A stretch of DNA of 64,000 nt from Citreicoccus inhibens. GTDB taxonomy: Bacteria > Myxococcota > Myxococcia > Myxococcales > Myxococcaceae. Positions within the stretch are counted from its first letter, which is position 1; the number at the start of each line of letters is the position of its first letter. The position numbers and the translations under genes were made by a program. The notes beneath the pieces were generated by a model. The model worked only from the letters and a program-made list of their open reading frames with translations. It made no database searches and had not been told where the DNA came from. The DNA lies in NCBI RefSeq assembly GCF_019039035.1, contig NZ_JAHNZT010000001.1, positions 460,049-524,048 of the forward strand. The letters are read 5' to 3'. Below are positions 8,018-15,833 of the stretch, in pieces.

Positions 8018-11000
8018 CTAGAACGTGTACCGCACACCGAGACGAATCTGACGCGGCGGCTGGTAACGATCCGGGTTCTTGTAGTTCTTGTTCACGTCGT
8101 CGTAGGTCAGGTTGCTGCCATCCTCGGCAAGCGTGACCGAACCACCGGTCGGGTTGTCCTTGGTCGGCAGGTCGCTGGCCTTGCCGCCCTTGACCGGGAG
8201 AACCTCGGCGAACGTGTAGGACTCGTCGACGCTGTCAACACCCTGGAAGTTGAACAGGTTGAAGACATCGAGGGTCACGGACAACACGCTGTCCTTGCTG
8301 ACGCGGTAGTTCACACCCAGGTTGGAGTCGATGCTGTTGATCCACGGGGTGCGGCCGCCGGAGCCACGCGGGAGGATGAACGTCTCATCCTGACCGTAAC
8401 CCGGGTAGGCGCCCATGTAGTTGATCGGCGTACCGGAGTTGCCACGGTACGACAGACCGATGTTCGCGGTGAGCGCGTTGGTGAGGCTGAACTCCTTCGC
8501 GCCGAACACCTTGATGGCATGCGTACGGTCGAACGGGAGCAGACCCGTGCGGTTGTCCAGGAGGCGAATCAGGTCGAAGTCCGACAGGATGTTCGGATCG
8601 AGCTGGTTGTTCTCCGGGCGGAACAGACCGGGGTAGTTACCGTACAGACGCGACCACGTGTAGCTCGCCTGGGCCAGCCAGCCGTCGGAGAACGTGCGGT
8701 TCAGGTAGACGGTGACGGCGTCGTAGTTACGAACCGGCTTCGGGAACTCCTTGGCGAAGCCCGAGCCCGGGTTGCCGAGGAAGTACGTGTTGCCCTCATC
8801 GCGGCTCATGTCCTCGATGACCGAGTTCATGTCGCGGTGGGTGTACGTGGCGCCCGCGCGGGTGTTCGCGAGGAGCTCGTACTCGCCGCCAACCACGAAC
8901 TCATCCGACGACTGCGGCTTGATGTTCGGGTCAACCGGCTCGCTCTCCACCTTACCACCGGAGTAGAGCTGGTTCGCGTTCAGGCTGCTCTCAGCGCGCG
9001 GAACCAGGTACGCAGGATCGGCGCACTCGTTGCGCTGCCCCTCACGCGTCGTCGGATCACAACCACCGGACTGCCCCGGCTCCGCCAGACGGCGCTGAGC
9101 GCTGTAGCGGCGCTCGCCCGGGAAGGCGCGGTCCATCATGTCCAGCGCGACCTGCTCGTAGTAGCGAGCGAAGTTCACGAACAGCTTCGCACGGCCGTTA
9201 CGGAGCGGGTCCACGATGGCACCCAGGCGAGGCGACCACTGGTTGCCAAGCACGAGGGCCTTCTGGCCGTTGCCGCCGTACATCATCTGCATGTCATAGC
9301 GCACGCCCAGGTTCAGCGTGACCATGTTCGCGATGGACCAGCTGTCCTGCAGGAAGCCGCCCACCGTGTTGCTCTTGGTGTGCGACTGCTGGGTCAGCTC
9401 GGTCACCGGGCTGTCCGGCGCCGTCTGGTAGCCGTAGCGACGCGAGTCGCTCCAGTTACCCAGCGAGTTCTCCTGCCAGAACACGCCACCACCGTAGGCC
9501 TTCGTCTGATCATAGACGAGGAACTCGGTGTCCACGCCGCCCTTGAACACGTGGTTACCCAGCGCGTTGTTCAGGAGGTACGTGGCCTTGGCGTTGATCT
9601 GGTAGCGATCCAGCTTCGCGTCCGAGAGGAACGCAGGGCCACCCACCACGTAGTTCGTCACCGGGCAGCGCAGCAACTGCTCCTCGGGCGTGCTGCCGCA
9701 GTACTGCTCCGCGTTCGGCACGTTCTCGAAGAGGGACAGCGGACGCTCGGCCACGTACTGCGCCTGGGACAGACCGGCCAGACCCTGATCGGAACCGATC
9801 TTGGAGCCGTCCGCCGGGAGGCGCGAGTCGGTCTGGTGGAACCAGCCGAGGTTCGCGTCAACCAGGACCTTCTTCTCCATGAAGGCACCGGCGTACTTCA
9901 GGCCGAGCGCCGTCGTGTTGGTGTCACGCGAGATGAGGCCGAAGCTCCCAGGACGCGCAACCTGAGCCGCCGGCAGACCACCCGTCTGGGGGTTGATCTG
10001 CAGCTTGCCCAGACCACCCGTCGTCGACGGCGTCCCGTTGAGGGACAGCGACACGTTGTGGTCCTGGTTGATGAGGTACGTCAACTTACCCATGTACTGG
10101 ATCGTCCGAGCATCGGCGAAGTACTTGCTCTGGGACCCAGGGATCTCGTTGACGACGCTGAAGCCGTTCGTGTCCTTCTTCACCGCACCCGTGTCATCCA
10201 GCTCGAACGAGTTCAGAGCGCGGGTGTGGGTGTAGCGGGTGAACGACGGCGCGAAGCCGGCGAAGAACCACAGCTTGTCCTTCAGGATCGGACCACCGAG
10301 GGTGGCGCCGAAGTCGCCCATGTGCTTCAGGGCGTTGTTGCCCGTGACTGTGGTGCCGTCCTCGACGACCAGCTTCCGGTTACCCTCGAAGGCACCCGGG
10401 GTCCAGTTGCCGAACACGGAACCGTGGAACTCGTTCGAGCCCGAGCGGGTCACCGCGTTGACGACACCGCCCGTGGAGCGACCGAACTCCGGCATGTAGC
10501 CGCCGGTGATGATGTTCACGTCCTGCACGAACTCGATGCTCATCGGGCTCGCGTTCACGCCGTAGGCCGGGTCGTTCGTGGACAGACCGTCCACCACGTA
10601 GCCGTTCTCAGGCGAGGTCGTGCCGTTGATCGAGACACCGTAGGCGTCCGCCTGCGCACCAGGCGCCAGCTCGGCCAGGGACTCGAAGGAGCGCGCCGCG
10701 CCACCCTTGCCACCCGGACGGGCCACCGCGATGCGGTTGATGAACTCCTGATCGACGTTCACGCCCGTGTTCGTCGAGCCGACGTCGATGGTCGGCGGCG
10801 TGCCAACAACCGTCACGTCACCTGAGAAGGAGTCCGGCAGCAACTCCACGTTCACACGGATCGTGCGGTTGAGCCGCAGCTGAACATCCGACCGGGCGAA
10901 CGGCTTGAACGATTCCTTCTCGAACCGCAGGGTGTACGTACCCGGCGGCAGCTGGGGAATACGATAGTTACCCTGAGCGTCAGTAACCACGGTCTGCTCG

Positions 11001-11173
11001 CCCTGAAGATTGGGCGAGGTAGCGGTCACAACGACATCAGCAGCAGGCTGCTTGCTTTCGGTATTGATGACCGTACCGATGATGACGCTGGACTGTGCGA
11101 AAGCCGCAGATCCATAAAGCAGACCTGCAGCCAGGACAACTCCGGTTTCCCGGAGCACTCGGCTCACTTGCAT
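8018..11173 (-). CDS. oar: Oar-like TonB-dependent outer-membrane receptor
   Basis: 1051 residues from the ATG at 11173, which is preceded by TTGGAGGGG (an earlier TTG gives 1060). Order: signal peptide (cleaved near AAFAQ); a carboxypeptidase-regulatory-like beta-sandwich (about residues 25-105, with TDAQGNYRIPQLPPGTYTL); a TonB-box-like DVTVVG near 120; plug domain (about 130-260, with GYVVDGLSTNDPAYG and GGVVNAVTRSGSNEFHGSVF); then a 22-strand barrel ending in an aromatic residue (RLGVRYTF). This is the Oar/OmpA-related TonB receptor architecture. Known: M. xanthus Oar is needed for development and is reported to take part in PopC protease secretion. Orthology here is inferred from architecture, size and linkage to recA. 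Divergent from tonB-exbB-exbD-exbD. Confidence 0.93.
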   Translation of the reverse strand: MQVSRVLRETGVVLAAGLLYGSAAFAQSSVIIGTVINTESKQPAADVVVTATSPNLQGEQTVVTDAQGNYRIPQLPPGTYTLRFEKESFKPFARSDVQLRLNRTIRVNVELLPDSFSGDVTVVGTPPTIDVGSTNTGVNVDQEFINRIAVARPGGKGGAARSFESLAELAPGAQADAYGVSINGTTSPENGYVVDGLSTNDPAYGVNASPMSIEFVQDVNIITGGYMPEFGRSTGGVVNAVTRSGSNEFHGSVFGNWTPGAFEGNRKLVVEDGTTVTGNNALKHMGDFGATLGGPILKDKLWFFAGFAPSFTRYTHTRALNSFELDDTGAVKKDTNGFSVVNEIPGSQSKYFADARTIQYMGKLTYLINQDHNVSLSLNGTPSTTGGLGKLQINPQTGGLPAAQVARPGSFGLISRDTNTTALGLKYAGAFMEKKVLVDANLGWFHQTDSRLPADGSKIGSDQGLAGLSQAQYVAERPLSLFENVPNAEQYCGSTPEEQLLRCPVTNYVVGGPAFLSDAKLDRYQINAKATYLLNNALGNHVFKGGVDTEFLVYDQTKAYGGGVFWQENSLGNWSDSRRYGYQTAPDSPVTELTQQSHTKSNTVGGFLQDSWSIANMVTLNLGVRYDMQMMYGGNGQKALVLGNQWSPRLGAIVDPLRNGRAKLFVNFARYYEQVALDMMDRAFPGERRYSAQRRLAEPGQSGGCDPTTREGQRNECADPAYLVPRAESSLNANQLYSGGKVESEPVDPNIKPQSSDEFVVGGEYELLANTRAGATYTHRDMNSVIEDMSRDEGNTYFLGNPGSGFAKEFPKPVRNYDAVTVYLNRTFSDGWLAQASYTWSRLYGNYPGLFRPENNQLDPNILSDFDLIRLLDNRTGLLPFDRTHAIKVFGAKEFSLTNALTANIGLSYRGNSGTPINYMGAYPGYGQDETFILPRGSGGRTPWINSIDSNLGVNYRVSKDSVLSVTLDVFNLFNFQGVDSVDESYTFAEVLPVKGGKASDLPTKDNPTGGSVTLAEDGSNLTYDDVNKNYKNPDRYQPPRQIRLGVRYTF

Positions 11174-11216
11174 ACCAAACCCCTCCAAGGTGGGCTGCAA
11201 CCGAAAATGACTGCGG

Positions 11217-11244
11217 AAAATATCTGAGGTCGGGCAGTTGTCAA
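11217..11244 (-). promoter_or_regulatory. Sigma70-type promoter of oar
   Basis: Reading leftwards: TTGACA (11244-11239), a 16-base spacer, then TATTTT (11222-11217), 44 bases before the receptor start codon, in an AT-richer patch. Confidence 0.7.
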
Positions 11245-11313
11245 TAGACCGTTGCTTTTTGGTGACCAGTGGGGCATTGCGCGATCACGCTGGAGGCTTC
11301 CCGGCAGGGTCGC

Positions 11314-11341
11314 TTGAACCCGGTCCACGTTTCTGTATGGT
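11314..11341 (+). promoter_or_regulatory. Candidate promoter of the tonB operon
   Basis: TTGAAC (11314-11319), a 16-base spacer, and TATGGT (11336-11341), 62 bases before the tonB ATG. It is weaker than the oar promoter facing the other way. A GAAGAGGAG ribosome binding site precedes the start codon. Confidence 0.5.
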
Positions 11342-11403
11342 AGCACGCCCTTCAATCCGGGCAGGGCGTGACGGGTGTCCACTGGTGAAGAGGAGTAAAG
11401 TGC

Positions 11404-12153
11404 ATGTTCGATTCAGTCCTTGACCGCGGGCAAGGACCCAGGTCGCGCTTCGGCGTCGGAGCCGTCGTCTCGGCGTTGCTCCACCTCGGCCTGTTTGTCC
11501 TGGCGGTCTACCTGTCAACTCGGCCGCCTCCTGTTGAGGAGAAGGAGGTCGAGGTGACGCTGAAGGCCACCATGGCCCCGCCACCTCCCCCCCCGCCACC
11601 TCCTCCTCCTGCGTCAAAGCCCAAGACGGAGAAGAAGGTCACGCCCAAGAAGCCCAAGGACGTGATCGTGCAGCCCAAGGAGATTCCCAAGGAGAAGCCG
11701 CCCGAGGCCGAGCCTCAGCAGGAGGCTGAACCCGAGCAGGCCGCTGCAGAGGACGAGGTTGAGGGAGGCGTCGAGGGAGGCGTCGCGGGTGGTGTGGTGG
11801 GTGGCGTCGTCGGTGGTGTGATTGGCGGCGTGGTGGGCGGCCAGTTGGGCAGCACGGGAACAGACGTCCTCCCGTTCGGTTCTGGCATGTCGCGGCCGGA
11901 GAAAGTCGGCGGCCCGGAAATCTCTTACACGCGTGAAGCGCTCGAGGCCCACGTCCAAGGTCTGATGATCGTCAAGTGCGTCATCACGACCGAGGGAAAG
12001 GTCGAGCGCTGCCGAGTCATCAAGCCGCTCCCTCACATGGAGAAGGCGGTCCTGGACGCGCTGGCGGCCTCACGCTACAAGCCGGTCATGTTCCAGGGTC
12101 GCGCTGTCCAGGTTGATTACACCTTCAATATCAAGCTTGCCATGCCGCGTTGA
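11404..12153 (+). CDS. tonB: TonB energy transducer
   Basis: 249 residues. Short cytoplasmic N-terminus, one membrane helix (about residues 18-38, including the conserved SALLHLGLFVLAV with its His), an unbroken proline run (about 58-69), a Lys/Pro/Glu-rich spacer, then an unusual Gly-Val block of repeating GGVx units (about 121-148), and a C-terminal TonB domain (about 175-249) ending in the typical VDYTFNIKLAMPR. TonB transmits proton-motive energy from ExbB-ExbD across the periplasm to outer-membrane receptors. It is the first gene of tonB-exbB-exbD-exbD and faces the Oar-like receptor gene, so a dedicated pairing is likely but not proven. Confidence 0.92.
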   Translation: MFDSVLDRGQGPRSRFGVGAVVSALLHLGLFVLAVYLSTRPPPVEEKEVEVTLKATMAPPPPPPPPPPPASKPKTEKKVTPKKPKDVIVQPKEIPKEKPPEAEPQQEAEPEQAAAEDEVEGGVEGGVAGGVVGGVVGGVIGGVVGGQLGSTGTDVLPFGSGMSRPEKVGGPEISYTREALEAHVQGLMIVKCVITTEGKVERCRVIKPLPHMEKAVLDALAASRYKPVMFQGRAVQVDYTFNIKLAMPR

Positions 12154-12224
12154 AGAACGCGTCACGAAAATAGGTAGCAGCGACGATTTTCCCCCGCGCT
12201 CGTGAGGAGGAGCGCTCGAAAGCC

Positions 12225-12911
12225 ATGCACTTTACTCTTTCTGAAATCTGGGCGCAGACGGGCCTCTTTGCCCGCCTTATCATCATCACCCTGGCGATCA
12301 TGTCTGTCTCTTCGCTGGTCGTGATGGCGGAGCGCATCTTCGTCTTCCGCAAGACGCGTTCCGACAGCCGCAACTTCGCGTCCAAGATGGGCGCCATCCT
12401 CGCGAAGGGCGACCTGACCACCGCCGCGAACACCAACCTGGGCAAGGATGTGGGTCACCTGGGCCGCGTCATCAACTCGGGTCTGACGGCCTACCGCATC
12501 AGCCCGGGCAACAAGGAAGTCGCGGTTGAGTCGGTGGCCCGTGCGCTCGAGCGCCAGGCGCAGCGTGAGGTGCAGAGCCTCAAGCGCGGTCTGGGCGTGC
12601 TGGCGACGGTCGGCTCCACGGCCCCCTTCGTGGGTCTGCTTGGCACCACGATGGGCATCATCAACGCCTTCTCGATGATGGCCGAGTCCGGCGCCGGCGG
12701 TCTGGGCACCATCTCTGGCGGTATCTCGGAGGCGCTCATCACCACCGCGTTCGGTCTGCTCGTGGCCATCCCCGCGGTGATGGCGTACAACTTCCTGCAG
12801 GGCTGGGTGGACGCTCGTGCGGTGGACATCTCTGAGTCCTCCAACGAGTTCCTGGACGTGGTCGCACGGCACATGGCCGGCGGCGGGACGCAGTCCTCGC
12901 ACGCGGCCTAG
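12225..12911 (+). CDS. exbB: ExbB/TolQ/MotA-family proton channel subunit
   Basis: 228 residues with three membrane helices: near the N-terminus (LIIITLAIMSVSSLVVMAER), and two in the conserved block GVLATVGSTAPFVGLLGTTM and ISEALITTAFGLLVAIPAVM. The conserved Thr of the second and Thr/Ala of the third helix, which line the channel in the family, are present. It assembles as the pentamer that converts proton flow into movement of TonB. It lies 71 bases after tonB, with GAGGAGGAG upstream of the ATG, and 84 bases before exbD, where two hairpins sit. Confidence 0.93.
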   Translation: MHFTLSEIWAQTGLFARLIIITLAIMSVSSLVVMAERIFVFRKTRSDSRNFASKMGAILAKGDLTTAANTNLGKDVGHLGRVINSGLTAYRISPGNKEVAVESVARALERQAQREVQSLKRGLGVLATVGSTAPFVGLLGTTMGIINAFSMMAESGAGGLGTISGGISEALITTAFGLLVAIPAVMAYNFLQGWVDARAVDISESSNEFLDVVARHMAGGGTQSSHAA

Positions 12912-12913
12912 TT

Positions 12914-12970
12914 CCCCGCGCACGCGGGGGAGTCAGGGCCCGCCTCGACGGAATCTCCGAGAGGCGGGCC
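12914..12970 (+). other. Two tandem hairpins between exbB and exbD
   Basis: First hairpin: CCCCGC/GCGGGG with a GCAC loop (12914-12929). Second: perfect 10-base arms 12937-12946 and 12961-12970 (GGCCCGCCTC/GAGGCGGGCC). No T run follows. They could act as a partial terminator or RNA-stability element that lowers exbD relative to exbB. Confidence 0.55.
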
Positions 12971-12995
12971 TCTCCATCCAGATCCAGGTGCACGC

Positions 12996-13412
12996 ATGGG
13001 AATGTCAGCAGGCCCCAAAGGGGGCATCAAGAGCGAGATCAACGTCACGCCCCTTGTCGACGTGGTGCTGGTGCTCCTCATCATCTTCATGGTCATTACC
13101 CCCATGCTCCAGCGCGGAAAGTCCGTGGAGCTGCCCAAGGCCACGGAGATTGACAAGAACGGGGTAAAAGACACATCCGAGCCGATCATCCTGTCCATCA
13201 CCCCTGACAAGAAGGTCTTCGTCGAGAACGACGAGGTGAATGAGCAGGGGTTGCAGGAGAAGCTCGCCGCGGAGCTCGTGAAGGATCCGGGCAAGAAGAT
13301 CCTGCTCAAGGGCGACAACGCGCTCAACGTGGGCGACGTGCGCAAGGTGCTGGACATCGCCCGCAAGGCGAAGGCGAAGCAGATCGCGCTCGGCGTCGAG
13401 GAGAAGAAGTAA
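12996..13412 (+). CDS. exbD: ExbD/TolR biopolymer transport protein (first copy)
   Basis: 138 residues: short cytoplasmic N-terminus with the family signature SEINVTPLVDVVLVLLIIF, one membrane helix carrying the essential aspartate (LVDV, about residue 24), and a periplasmic domain (about 65-138). It works as a dimer inside the ExbB pentamer to harvest the proton gradient for TonB. Its stop codon overlaps the start of the second exbD by one base (TAATG), which points to coupled translation. Confidence 0.93.
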   Translation: MGMSAGPKGGIKSEINVTPLVDVVLVLLIIFMVITPMLQRGKSVELPKATEIDKNGVKDTSEPIILSITPDKKVFVENDEVNEQGLQEKLAAELVKDPGKKILLKGDNALNVGDVRKVLDIARKAKAKQIALGVEEKK

Positions 13413-13912
13413 TGGCCCGCGGACACAAGTCGCGCCAATGGGTGCAACCGCAGAGCGCCCCCAACTCGGACATCAACGTCACGCCGCTCGTGGACGTGGT
13501 GTTGGTGCTCCTCATCATCTTCATGGTGGTGACTCCGCTGATGGAGAAGGACATCGTTGTCCGCGTCCCTGATACGGAGATGCAGGACAATACGCCTCCG
13601 GATCCCAGCGACGATCAGCTCGTCGTTCAGGTCGACAAGAACGGCGGCTACTCCATCAACACGGAGCAGATTCCCGCCGCGGACTACGTTGCGCGTCTCA
13701 AGCGAATGCTGAACGCCAAGAAGCCGGATGACCGCATCGTCTTCTTCATGGCGGATGACTCAACCAACTATGGGAAGCTCGTTGGCGCGCTGGATGGCGC
13801 CCGTGCCGCAGGAGCCAAGATCCTCGGCATGGCGACGGAGCTGCCCGAGAACGCGGTCGTCCAGGGCACCGGTCAGCCGGGGGCGCCTGAAGCCCCCCCC
13901 GCCACCCCGTAG
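13412..13912 (+). CDS. exbD: ExbD/TolR biopolymer transport protein (second copy)
   Basis: 166 residues with the same N-terminal signature (NSDINVTPLVDVVLVLLIIF) and essential Asp as the preceding gene, but a diverged periplasmic part and a longer Pro/Ala/Gly-rich tail (GQPGAPEAPPATP). Because ExbD acts as a dimer, two coupled paralogues could form a heterodimer; that is inference. Known: Myxococcales and Bacteroidetes often have two exbD genes in tonB operons. Last gene of the operon, followed by a good terminator. Confidence 0.92.
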   Translation: MARGHKSRQWVQPQSAPNSDINVTPLVDVVLVLLIIFMVVTPLMEKDIVVRVPDTEMQDNTPPDPSDDQLVVQVDKNGGYSINTEQIPAADYVARLKRMLNAKKPDDRIVFFMADDSTNYGKLVGALDGARAAGAKILGMATELPENAVVQGTGQPGAPEAPPATP

Positions 13913-13958
13913 TCCAAAGCATCGAGGGCTCGCGGACCAGCGAGCTCTCGATAAACAG

Positions 13959-14010
13959 AACGCCCGTCGGCCGGAGTTCTCCTCCATATGGCCGGCGGGC
14001 GTTCGCTTTT
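13959..14010 (+). terminator. Terminator of the tonB-exbBDD operon
   Basis: Arms of 14 bases (13959-13972 and 13990-14003) pair with a single G-U wobble and are followed by CGCTTTT. Forty-six bases after the second exbD. The remaining gap to 14223 holds only the yifB leader, with the ribosome binding site GGAAGGGAGTGAG; I saw no gene in it. Confidence 0.85.
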
Positions 14011-14222
14011 GTGGCCTCTGACGGCCGCGCTGGGCAACGAGACGGCCTCCCAGAGAGTTCTCCTGTTCCGCGATTCAGCGCGCGCCATAACGCCGTTCAG
14101 GGCGTCCCGTTGCGCCGGACCAGCATCTCCGCCGATGGACGCCCCGAGAGAGGTGTTCACCCGAGGCATCCCAGGTACGACGTTTGCTCTCCTTTCCTCA
14201 CGACAGCGGAAGGGAGTGAGAA

Positions 14223-15824
14223 ATGCTGGCAAGGGTGAGGTCGGGAGCCCTGATGGGCGTCGACGCGGTCGTAGTGGAGTGCGAGGTCGACATGGCGCTC
14301 GGCCTGCCCTACTTCAACGTCGTAGGGCTTCCGGAAGGCGCGGTCCGCGAATCCAAGGTTCGAGTCATCTCCGCCCTGAAGAACGCAGGGTTCGAGCTCC
14401 CTCAGAAGCGCATCACAGTGAACCTGGCCCCCGCAGAGTTGCGGAAGGAAGGAGCGGCCTTCGAACTCCCCATTGCATTGGGGGTGCTCGCCGCCGCACG
14501 CCTCATCGAGGCTCAGAACCTGGAGCCATTCCTGTTTGGAGGTGAACTCTCCCTCGACGGGACCGTCAAACCCATCAAGGGAGTCCTCGCGCTCGCGGCA
14601 GCCGCACGCGACAACGGCTACTCGGGCGTCATGGTGCCCACGGCAAATGCCGCCGAGGCCGCGCTGGTCGAGGGGATTCAAATCCTTCCCATTTCTCATC
14701 TGCGCAGCGCGGTTGAACACCTCACTGGCAGCGCTGTCCTCCCAGCTTACGTCAGGGCCGCGAGACCGCAGGTGGTGGAGCGGGCAGCCATGCCCGACAT
14801 GGCGGATGTCCGTGGGCAACCCGAACTGAAGCTCGCGATGGAACTCGCCGCGGCAGGCGGACACAACCTGCTCATGTGCGGGCCACCTGGCTCTGGCAAG
14901 ACCATGCTTGCGCGAAGGCTGCCAGGCATTCTTCCCGAGATGGCGTTCAGCGAGGCCCTCGAGGTCACAAAAATATACTCAGTCCTGGGGCTCCTTGGAG
15001 AGGAGCAGGCATTGATGTGTGAGCGCCCGTTCCGCGCGCCGCACCACACCCTCTCGGACGCGGGACTCGTCGGAGGAGGCCCCACTGCGCGACCAGGTGA
15101 GTTGTCTCTCGCCCATCACGGGGTCCTGTTTCTCGATGAGCTGCCAGAGTTCCGAAAGAATGTCTTGGAAGTACTCCGGCAGCCACTTGAGGAGGGGGCC
15201 ATCCATCTCGCGCGTGCAAATCAGCACATCACCTATCCGTGCCGCGTCATGCTGGTTGCCGCGATGAATCCGTGTCCCTGTGGGTACTTCAACGTCCCCG
15301 GCCGGACATGTACCTGCTCGGAGCACCGCGTCTTCGACTACCACTCCAAGGTGAGCGGCCCCCTTCTCGATCGCATTGACATCACCGTGCAGACCCGCGC
15401 CGTGGAGTACCATCAACTCTCCTCGACAGCGCCGCCGGAGCTCCCCAGCCATCACTATCGGCAGCGCGTCGCCATTGCACGGGAGCGCCAGCGAGAACGG
15501 TTCAAGGCCGAACCGGGAGTGCACTGCAACGCCCAGATGCCAGTTCACTTGCTACGGCGATACTGTGTCCTCGCGCCACGGGCAGAACGAACGCTCGAAC
15601 TCGCGGTGCGCCACCATGGGCTCTCCGCTCGCGCGCATGACCGCATCCTCAAGCTGGCCCTGACGCGCTCGGACTTGGAGGGACATGCCCGCATCGAGGA
15701 TGTCGATATGCAACTTGCGGTCGACTGCCGGATGTTGGACCGGCGGAGTTGGCTGCACGCGAACGTGCAGGGTAGCCGCTCCTCACGAAGCGACCCGTTC
15801 TCCCGCCTCATCGAGCCATCTTGA
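14223..15824 (+). CDS. comM: YifB/ComM-family AAA+ Mg-chelatase-like ATPase
   Basis: 533 residues, slightly longer than the usual 500-510. N-terminal Lon-protease-like fold domain with YFNVVGLPEGAVRESKVRV. Mg-chelatase AAA+ domain with Walker A GPPGSGKTM (about residues 220-228), FRAPHHTLSDAGLVGGG, Walker B GVLFLDELPEF, and the conserved cysteine block PCPCGYF...CTCS. The C-terminal domain contains DRIDITVQ. In naturally competent bacteria ComM is a hexameric helicase that promotes branch migration of incoming DNA. Its placement near recA and cinA fits a DNA recombination neighbourhood, though each is its own transcription unit. Convergent with the NADH dehydrogenase gene, 9 bases away. Confidence 0.93.
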   Translation: MLARVRSGALMGVDAVVVECEVDMALGLPYFNVVGLPEGAVRESKVRVISALKNAGFELPQKRITVNLAPAELRKEGAAFELPIALGVLAAARLIEAQNLEPFLFGGELSLDGTVKPIKGVLALAAAARDNGYSGVMVPTANAAEAALVEGIQILPISHLRSAVEHLTGSAVLPAYVRAARPQVVERAAMPDMADVRGQPELKLAMELAAAGGHNLLMCGPPGSGKTMLARRLPGILPEMAFSEALEVTKIYSVLGLLGEEQALMCERPFRAPHHTLSDAGLVGGGPTARPGELSLAHHGVLFLDELPEFRKNVLEVLRQPLEEGAIHLARANQHITYPCRVMLVAAMNPCPCGYFNVPGRTCTCSEHRVFDYHSKVSGPLLDRIDITVQTRAVEYHQLSSTAPPELPSHHYRQRVAIARERQRERFKAEPGVHCNAQMPVHLLRRYCVLAPRAERTLELAVRHHGLSARAHDRILKLALTRSDLEGHARIEDVDMQLAVDCRMLDRRSWLHANVQGSRSSRSDPFSRLIEPS

Positions 15825-15833
15825 ACAGCTCGT

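Noticed and set aside
8519-10825. 768-codon frame antisense to the Oar-like receptor
   Set aside because: The receptor carries a signal peptide, plug and barrel features; the antisense product is Val/Arg/Gln-rich with no fold signature.
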